In this document: positions 56,549-64,000 of the stretch, piece by piece
How positions within the stretch are numbered: the stretch's first letter is position 1
Layout: each line of letters opens with the position of its first letter
NCBI GenBank assembly: GCA_934047225.1
Contig: OW203992.1
Span: forward strand, 12,637,501 to 12,701,500
Source: Ypsolopha sequella
Taxonomy: Eukaryota; Arthropoda; Insecta; Lepidoptera; Ypsolophidae
Length of the DNA stretch: 64,000 nt
Reading direction: 5' to 3'
Notes under the pieces: model-generated
What the model saw: the letters and a program-made list of their open reading frames with translations, nothing else
Database searches by the model: none
Told to the model about the DNA's origin: nothing
Made by a program: the position numbers and the translations under genes

Positions 56549-57089
56549 ACCCCTATTCTGAAGCAAGTGCCCTAATCTGACGTTTATAAAAAGTGCTCTA
56601 AAATTAAGTTTCCATGACTTAAAATTTTTTGGTATTCTGAAGCTGGCATTTAGAAACGTCAAATTGAAATTGTAACTAAATTTACGATGACAGCTCTAAA
56701 ACAATTCAACTTAAGGGTTTTTAGCGTTTTTGGTATTCTGAAGCAACAAATTAGAGCGTTAAATTGGGTTGACAGCTCTAATATTAGAAAAATTTAGGTT
56801 GCACCTTTTTAGGTGCGCCCTAAAAATTTACTAAGCTTTATGCAGGTTTTTTCAGCATTTTCACCAGTATTGGTAACTTTTATTTGGTTTCTAGGTCGAT
56901 AAGAACAATCAAAGGTGTGTGCAAGCACTTTATCTAATTATATAATCCAGCAGTTTAGCTAAAATTTGTGTGAAAAAACGACTATGATTTCATGTGAATT
57001 TTGTTTGTACCAGGGCAATTCATCAAATAAATTTGATGATTTTGTCATATTCCATGTGTTAATCAATCAGCAGAAGTCAATCTATGCAT

Positions 57090-57410
57090 CAGTCTGTCTT
57101 CGTACATTGCTGGACATAGGTCTTTCCAAGATTTCGCCTCTCTTGGTGGTCCAAGAGGAAGTGATGCCCATCATACTCACACGCTGGGCAGGCGGGTTGG
57201 TGAGCACGGTGCCAAAACTCTCGCATTAGTGACACCACTGCCCGTCACCAGTTTGTTTTGTTTAACGCCCAGCTATAACGGTCTTAAACATTGTGGGCTA
57301 CCTGGTTGTGCGTGTTTGAGAGCTGTCCTCTTATTCTCCCCGAATAACTTAACTCGGGTGGGTTTGCCAATAAGGTAGTGGTATAATCGAGCCGCAGCAG
57401 TAAATAATAT
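57090..57410 (+). repeat. Fragment of a retroelement-like repeat
   Basis: CGTACATTGCTGGACATAGG is a phrase found in lepidopteran retroelement-derived repeats. It is followed by GC-richer sequence (CACACGCTGGGCAGGCGGGT and TAACTCGGGTGGGTTTGCCA). No intact frame remains. The assignment rests on memory of similar moth sequences and is weak. Confidence 0.35.
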
Positions 57411-57759
57411 AAAAGGGAAAGTTTTTATATTTATTATTAAAATTTCATGTTAAAAAATAATACATTTTATTTCATATTCTTGTTCTTTATTGTACATACA
57501 CAGAAAAAGGTAAAAAAACAAGCAAGCATTGCAATTTAAAGGTGCATACAGCGGCGAGCTTATCTCTCTAAGATTGTTTAGAATGAATAAGTAATCTTAA
57601 TTAAAATTACTAAAAATCAAAAATTCCCAAACGAGTATACGTAAATATAGCACTAAAATACTTATAACAATAAAATTCTACATATATAGAAATTATTTAT
57701 TCTTACAAAAATTATATATTAAACTGTAGCCTTCCGCCCGTTGACTTGGTTTATGTCCC

Positions 57760-58674
57760 TTATGCAAGCGCAGGCGGGGACGGGGCAATTTCCACGGGCT
57801 CTGTGAAGGGTGCTTGGTCTAGATCTGGGTTAGGAATAGGCGTCCATGGGTCCTCAGGTAGAGTAGGTAGAATAAGAGTGGGCTGGTCAGGCATAAAGAC
57901 TCCACCACCCTTTGGCATCCCTGAAAAAAATAAAAAATCATTTAACGCATGTATTACAAAAAGGAAAACGAATAATTTCACTACAATATGAACAAATGGG
58001 ATTTTTGAAGGACTGGAATTCAAAGTGTCATCATGTTTTTGTTCCGTCTAGTCACATGATCACATCAGTAGTTTTCTTTGGTTCAGAGCTCATATTGTAG
58101 ATGAGACAACTGAACCATACTTCATTCAGACAATAACGTTGAAAGATAATCGATAGCCACTGCAATATATTGTAACTCGTAACTTTGCCAGTGAAGTCTC
58201 AGACTACAGAACCTGTCGATTACTGCCCGACCAGTCATTTCCATTACATATGACCCTTGGCTCCCAATTTGAATGATTAGTAAGTTATTGGTATTTGTTG
58301 TAGACCTATTATGAATTTATGTAATAGAAAAAGTATTTTCGATCCCATCTCATAAGTAATACCTAATAAATTATAGATTGTTAGTAAAAATCAAACACAT
58401 TCAATGTTAAAACAACTTCATTTCACTGTAACTGTGAACTGTGTAGACTTCACTGTAAGTTCTTATTACTGTTTAGATGTGTAAAGTATATAATTCATAC
58501 CTTCTGCTGTGTCTTCCAGTTCTTGCACATCCAAGGACGTTGGGGTCCCGAGCAAGCTCCTCTCACATATTTACTGTCGTTGTAGTTTTACGTATCGCTT
58601 GCCAACAGCATAGGTTGTAACTGAAGCCGCTCCCACTTCTTGTTCTTTTTTATTTCATCATCAGTGTTTTCCAT
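57760..58674 (-). CDS. Candidate small spliced gene in the 2.7-kb element
   Basis: On the minus strand an ATG at 58674-58672 opens a peptide starting MENTDDEIKKNKKWERLQ. A donor CAGAAG followed by GTATGA at 58501-58500 and an acceptor TTTTTCAG at 57923-57921 join to a proline-rich end (MPKGGGVFMPDQPTLILP, PEDPWTPIPNPDLDQ) that stops at 57760. The link between the first and middle pieces (58592 to about 58562) could not be resolved in frame, so the model is incomplete. No domain is recognised. Confidence 0.35.
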
Positions 58675-60564
58675 GGTAAAATTGGTGAGGAAGAATCAAT
58701 CAAAGCCGATTTATCTGGCTTTCTAATGTGTCTCCGTGTAAAAAGACTTCACTGGAGGATTTCCAGTTGAAATTTACACAAACTCTCACATTAATAACAA
58801 ACAAAGTTCGAAATAGTTCTAATGTAGAAAAATTCAGAGTTTTTTTTTTTTTTTTGGTTCCTATCTGTCGCTTTTTATGAAAACTGTAAAAGAAAGCTCC
58901 AAAATATCATTTTATTGATAATTAGTGACAAAAAATCATAAACTGTTGTTGTTTTCCTAGTAAAAATCATTAAAACTTAATATTAGAACTTTTATTCATG
59001 AATCGGTAATAATCGATAATAGTTCCACTCTAGCTGATCACAGATACAAATCATAGATTTACATCAATTATCTGATCTGTGAATTCAACTTAGAGCAGCT
59101 TAGAGCGCCCTAAAAAGCGACTTAAATTTAAGTTTGGTGCTTCTCAGAATAGCAAAATATATTGCGATTCCCTAAAATTGTGATTTTTTAGGACGCTCTA
59201 AATTTAAGTGTGTGCTTCCCAGAATAGGTGTCACTATCTTTAGTACTACTTATTTTCTGTGCTCGCCCGGACTCCCAATTTGCGCTGTTTGCTGATAATA
59301 TCCATATTTATCAATATTTTCCTAAATTTCGAATAGTGTATCTTATCTTGTACATTAATCCGTGACTTGAACCTAAACATTCACCAAAATTTACAAGCGT
59401 TTAAAAGTAAATAGTGGAATTTACACTCCAGGACTACGAGATAAGTTATGAAATTAAGAATTTGGAAAATATAAGATAATAAATAAGTATATTACGCAGC
59501 CAAGAGCGCTTATTAGGAGTTCTACGAACACGGTGCCCTGTTTTTACCAGTTACTCTACCCGTGTAAACTAGGCTTTATGTATGAGAGAGCAAGTAGGAT
59601 AGAGACGCTGTATCTCTGACGCGTGCTAGCTGCAGTAGAGTTGTTTTACATTAAAATTTCTGATGGAATTATGTACAGCTTTTGTCAGAGCTCAAGTTTA
59701 CTAAGTGCATAGTAAAAATGACACGGAGCCAAGAATTCATTATTCATTCTAAACCACACTACTCAGTCTATATTATACACATCTTTGTATTCTTAAATAA
59801 CCTCACTTTGTCTAGATTGCAGCTGAAAGTTACGGTTAAACTAAACATTTAAGTACTGTAAATTACAGTTAAATAGAGCGATTATAGTTCATAAAAGGCT
59901 TTTAAAAAGCCGTGGCATCAACCTTACAAAGCATTAGACTTAAAACCCTATCATCAAAACAGGCTAAAATGAATCAACTGATTCGAAAATACTGTTGACT
60001 ATTAGATCTTGGGGATTCCAATACAACAAATCAAATCAAAAATTCGTAAATCTTTACTATAACTAGGCCAATTTCAGGATTGTTAATGCCATTATGTTCT
60101 ATGACTTTTGTTGGAATTAGTTCAATGACAAAAAAATCCCATGAAAAATATGACATGACGACCACTTTTCCATCATTTTGAAATATCTATTTTTATTTAC
60201 GGTTTTATAAACTCTGCAATGTAAGAACGTTTATGTTTTAGTCATGTCTGTATATAAATATCAGATTTAATAAACATACATAGCTGAAATTTAGCTCAGA
60301 CTAAGACTCGTAACTCGTAACAATTAACAATTTTTTTACTTTGCTTCTGAACTTGTTTTTTGGCTCAATCGGGAACTCTTTCAAAATGAATTTAAAATAA
60401 ATAATTATTTTTGCAATTTTACACATTCAAGTTCATCAGAACATTTTTCAATTTTAAGGGCTTAAAAAATAAAGGCTAAAATTTAGATAAATATAAAAAA
60501 CGAGAAAAAAATTTAAAATTTAATAAAATCTAAACAGTAATAAATTATTGAACATTTACGCTCA

Positions 60565-60660
60565 TATAGTACGTATGAAATTGCTGTTTTCTATAGAGAA
60601 TTTGAAGGAAATTCAATTTTCAGTACTAACGTTTTTGCATTTTATTTAGGAATGACAAAT
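60565..60660 (-). mobile_element. MITE family A, partial copy
   Basis: TATGAAATTGCTGTTTTCTA, then TAGAGAATTTGAAGGAA and CAGTACTAACGTT, are the inverse of the right half of the copy at 33956-34111. Confidence 0.7.
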
Positions 60661-61433
60661 CCAAATTATGTTATTTCTTATGTGTAGGTATAAATGAGAC
60701 GATATTAAGCTAACAGCAACATTAATTTAATTTTTAAAAAGTGTCAGCTAAAAAAAAATATTACGAATCTTATCATGGAAATGTATGGCATTTAGGACGA
60801 ACTGTTTTTGAAGATTTAATTGTTATTATCAAACTGAAAATATAAACAAAATTTAATACGTAGATGTAAAACCTTGAAATCAACTTTCAAACAAAAAACA
60901 AATAATTGAAATAACTATTGAATTACAGGAATTATGAACTCCGGCAAAGTATAATACAAGTATGTACTGTATGTATGTATAATCGTGTATGTACATATAT
61001 AGGTATCTGTTTTGTATGTATGTATATAAATTCTTTATTGCACAAAATAAGTTAACAATGCACAAAGGCGAACTTAATGCTAATTAGCTTTCTCTACCAG
61101 TTAACGTTTGGTGATGTGCACGCACAAGGGTAGTGCCAAATAAGTAATTAATTTGATTAATTTATAAATATTATCTTTTAATAAAATCTGCATAATAATA
61201 TAACATATAATATCTACAAAAACATATATAAATACAAAAATAAACATACATATAATATACATATTATGTTTTATGCAGGAGGACATGTAAGATATTTTTT
61301 CTCAAGGGCAATTTGGCCTTTTCTTCTTTTCACCAATATTTATGATTCGAAAACCGTTTCGAGAAATATTTCTAGTAGACAGATTTTAAAATAAGAGTAC
61401 ATATCTGACTAAACTCTTTGTTCATTTGATCTT

Positions 61434-61522
61434 AGTGACGTCATCACCACACATTCCCATGAATGCATCCTAAAGTTTGACAAGGATCGGGCCATTTAAC
61501 CTTATATGATGATGACGTCACT
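61434..61522. repeat. Inverted repeat with AGTGACGTCATCA ends
   Basis: AGTGACGTCATCA at 61434-61446 is exactly mirrored by TGATGACGTCACT at 61510-61522. The inner parts pair poorly. Each end holds a TGACGTCA octamer, as in the hairpin at 21927. Confidence 0.65.
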
Positions 61523-62339
61523 TTAATCTGTCTTGGACAAATAAATACGAGCTGATACAAAAAAATCAGGAAAAAAAACATGTTGGCTAGAATTAATATG
61601 TAAGATATTCTTGCATAAGTAGACAATGTTTTCTGAGATGACAAGCTAATTCTAGCCTAGCACCTGTATGATTTTCATATTTGCCCAGTAGAAACGAAAG
61701 TAATATAACAAAACAAGTATATAATGTAAGCCATACGACTAAAATTTTATTCCAGATGCAGCGAGATAGAACTTTCTAGAGGACGATTGCAGCGGTGCAC
61801 AATTTTGTAAAGCGACACAAGTGCGGCCAAATGGGCTGGCCGCTGCGTCGGAGTTTGTACGAGGGGGGCGTGTCTACAATGGATATTTTACCGTACATTC
61901 TTCTACCCGGAAGCCGTTCCACTATCTGTCTAATGACTATTGCAATAGCTCCGGCTATACTCTCCATACATCTCACCTGACAAGTATAAATGCACCCATT
62001 TTATTATTCCGCAACTTTTCCACTGTGCACATGAGTGTAAGTACTCGTATACTTGATATGTTTACAGTTTTATGTATATACTTTCACACATTGTTACTGA
62101 CCCTGAAAAACCATTTTTGATGCGTATATAAAAAGCTACTTGATCAAAAAGATAATGTTTTTATGAATCATCTATAAGTAATAGTTAAGTTTATTTTATC
62201 GGTCTTTACTACAATTTTCCGTTCGTTACAAATTGGATCTATTAGTTTTTACACATTTATGTGTTAAGTATATGTATATTTGTGTTCTCTCATTATAAAT
62301 CAATTTTTTGTATTCTCTACATCTTTATATCTTCTCTTC

Positions 62340-62700
62340 CTTATCTCTACATAGTATAGAACAAAGTTGCAATCGGCGATGTACTCGTATATTCGCTTAT
62401 AACTTCTAAACTTTTAAGTTTTAAGTATTATCTTCACTATTCATTATCACTACATAGTATAAAACAAAGTCGCTTCCCGCTGTCTGTCTGTCCCTATGTA
62501 TGCTTTGATGTTTAAAACTACGCAACGGATTTTAATGCGGTTTTTTAAATAGATAGAGTGATTCAAGAGGAAGGTTTATGTATATGTATAATACATGGTA
62601 GAGAAACACTGATAATTTTAGAGGTTAAAGACATTCTGTAGTATATTTAGTATCAGCATTGCATCCGTGCGAAGCCGAGGCGGGTCACTGGTTTAAAAAA
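62340..62700 (+). repeat. Lepidopteran dispersed repeat, tandem partial plus full copy
   Basis: CTACATAGTATAGAACAAAG (62346) and CTACATAGTATAAAACAAAG (62450) start two copies. The second continues with CTACGCAACGGATTTTAATG, TAGATAGAGTGATTCAAGAG and ends near GCGAAGCCGAGGCGGGTCAC. These phrases are frequent in moth and butterfly genomes. The class is uncertain. Confidence 0.6.
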
Positions 62701-62744
62701 AAAACTTTCTCTCGAAATTTTCCAAATTCACTGTCATACATACA

Positions 62745-62815
62745 TATACTCAGACTCACGCCTGTCTTCTAAAGGAGAGACTACAGATTACCATCTGCTA
62801 CTCCAGACTACCAAT
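62745..62815 (+). repeat. Short interspersed repeat, second fragment
   Basis: CATACATATACTCAGACTCA, CGCCTGTCTTCTAAAGGAGA and CTACAGATTACCATCTGCTA parallel the copy at 53555-53650. Confidence 0.55.
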
Positions 62816-64000
62816 CAAAAAGTAGATGTACCAGAGTTTGGTTGCTAGTCGACTGACACTTTACGACGACAATTTACAAAATTTCGCAAAGAAAGGTATA
62901 AAAATATAGCGAATTCAACCTACGGCTCAGGCCCCAGCAACTTTGAAACGAATCCCAGTGAAATAAGGCTGCTGCTCCGCGGACTTCTCGTCGAAATTAA
63001 ATTCCAAACTTGTCGCCCTCCGGTGCACCTCTCGACTTACGTCTCGCCTCCGACAATGCATACCTACTCGTAAATCTTTCTCGATAACGTATGGCATTTT
63101 CATAAGTAACGTATTGCGTACTTTTTTTTAGAAATAAATCTTACCCATTGATTCTTACGCTTTTTACGCTTTTGTCTTATATAGAAAATGATTGTAGTGA
63201 AGCCGTGGTTCCTGTTTGCTCATGCATCCATCTGTCTGTTTTCCCGCGCGATAACTTGAAAAAGCTTTATGCTTCCAAGTGAAGGCTGGAGACACCAAAG
63301 GCGTAAAAACTCCACGAAGTCTACTTTCTGTTTTAGCGAAATTTTAGGCTTTTTTGTTACTAAAAGATTCTTTGTTTAGATTCATAATTAATTATATTCA
63401 TAATTATTATAAATAATATAAACGATTACCCACGAAATATTACTCAGATTTCGCCTGACTATAGTTTCACTGTAATCGTGTATTGCAAACAGGATTACAT
63501 GACGACAACGCGAGTAGTAATCGTGAGTAGCCGTTTATATTAAGGGGCAGGTAGCAGCCAACGACCTTGAGTCGACCTGTGTCGGTACAAATATCCACAG
63601 AAATTGTATTAAATAACGTTCATCGCTCGTTCTCCGATAGCGCAAAATATGAGAAAATAATACTTTTTACATGGACGCGATGGACAAAAAAAACATGAAT
63701 TGTTTTTCTAAGCAATATTTTCCTTCTATTTTAGTGCAAGAACCATACAAATGCCATCAGTGGTTTCAAAGAAATAACCAATTTTACTCAGTTTTAGTCT
63801 AAAAACAGGTTGACTTTGAAAAATATTTTGTACTGTTTCTTAAACGCGAGAATAATTTCCTAATACTAAGTTATTCTTTCTAACATATTTTTTTCATATA
63901 ATTTTTAAACATACCGTTTTAACTTTATCAATAGAATGATTTTCGGATGACGTCAGATTTCACCTTACTAGTTTCACTGTAATGGTATAGTTCCTTATTA
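62816..64000. other. Intergenic with repeat DR4 copy
   Basis: Repeat DR4 copy 2 (about 63530-63680) contains GTAGCCGTTTATATTAAGG, ACAAATATCCACAG and ATAACGTTCAT. Otherwise the sequence is AT-rich with no gene. Confidence 0.45.

Larger units (their letters stand above)
56549..59232. mobile_element. 2.7-kb element with subterminal ATTCTG-AAGC repeats
   Basis: The left end ACCCCTATTCTGAAGCAAGT and right end (inverse of AGAATAGGTGTC) are imperfect inverted repeats. TATTCTGAAGC recurs at 56551, 56633 and 56733 on the left; inverted GCTTCTCAGAATAG and GCTTCCCAGAATAG occur at about 59132 and 59215 on the right. Both ends carry GCGCCCTAAAAA or AGAGCG-type segments. The interior holds candidate short exons (57760-58674) and a LINE-like or repeat fragment (57090-57410). 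A DNA transposon is the most likely reading; the superfamily is not assigned. Confidence 0.5.
59233..62339. other. AT-rich intergenic DNA, no gene seen
   Basis: Low-complexity and microsatellite-rich (ATGTATGTAT near 60970, TATATAA near 61200). It includes a MITE family A piece (60565-60660) and a hairpin (61434-61522). Overlapping short frames at 61776-62120 show no motif. Confidence 0.45.

Noticed and set aside
57760..58023. A single-exon gene of 87 residues
   Set aside because: The first third is intron-like with a clear TTTTTCAG acceptor at 57921-57923, so only the part after it can be coding.
61776..62120. Three overlapping short frames as a possible gene
   Set aside because: Overlapping frames on both strands without a motif; composition does not differ from the surroundings.

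Overview
The window looks like nuclear DNA of an insect, most likely a moth or butterfly. It is AT-rich and intron-bearing, and it is packed with transposable elements. Several short dispersed repeats are of kinds common in lepidopteran genomes: a repeat with GGTTCCGTA and TACGGAACCCTAA signatures, a tail ending in GCGGGCAAAAGCTAGT, and a short interspersed repeat with CTCACGCCTGTCTCCC. There are no bacterial operons, rRNA genes or CRISPR arrays. Species and family cannot be told from the sequence alone.

Left part (1-25 kb). A head-to-head pair of 5'-truncated Penelope-like elements (about 2297-8204) forms a near-perfect inverted repeat. Its right arm is split by a young non-LTR retrotransposon with a 999-residue ORF2 that is open throughout and a truncated ORF1. 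Around this lie LINE fragments, foldback elements, MITEs and long stretches without recognisable genes.

Middle part (25-37 kb). A four-exon minus-strand gene for a THAP zinc-finger protein was pieced together from splice signals (25631-27273); one in-frame TGA interrupts its last exon. Further right are a 1.77-kb foldback element (29299-31071), a possible terminal exon of an unrecognised gene (32650-32879), and several MITEs.

Right part (38-54 kb). The main gene is an eight-exon minus-strand gene (53899 down to 38357) whose last exon encodes a Mutator-like transposase domain followed by a YqaJ (lambda-exonuclease-type) nuclease. Every intron is phase 2, so each of the six internal exons is a frame-neutral cassette; two are a tandem duplicate of exactly 195 nt. 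The reading frame closes over 3201 nt and is broken by one TAA. Its first intron is about 10.7 kb, because a mariner transposon inserted there. The mariner was then split by an LTR retroelement with apparently identical 726-bp LTRs and a 5-bp target duplication. That LTR element has no gag or pol, carries a 77-bp tandem array, and holds an older LINE fragment and a MITE.

Right edge (54-64 kb). This holds foldback elements, a 59-bp near-perfect palindrome, a 2.7-kb element with matching ends that may contain short coding exons, and AT-rich DNA with dispersed repeats.
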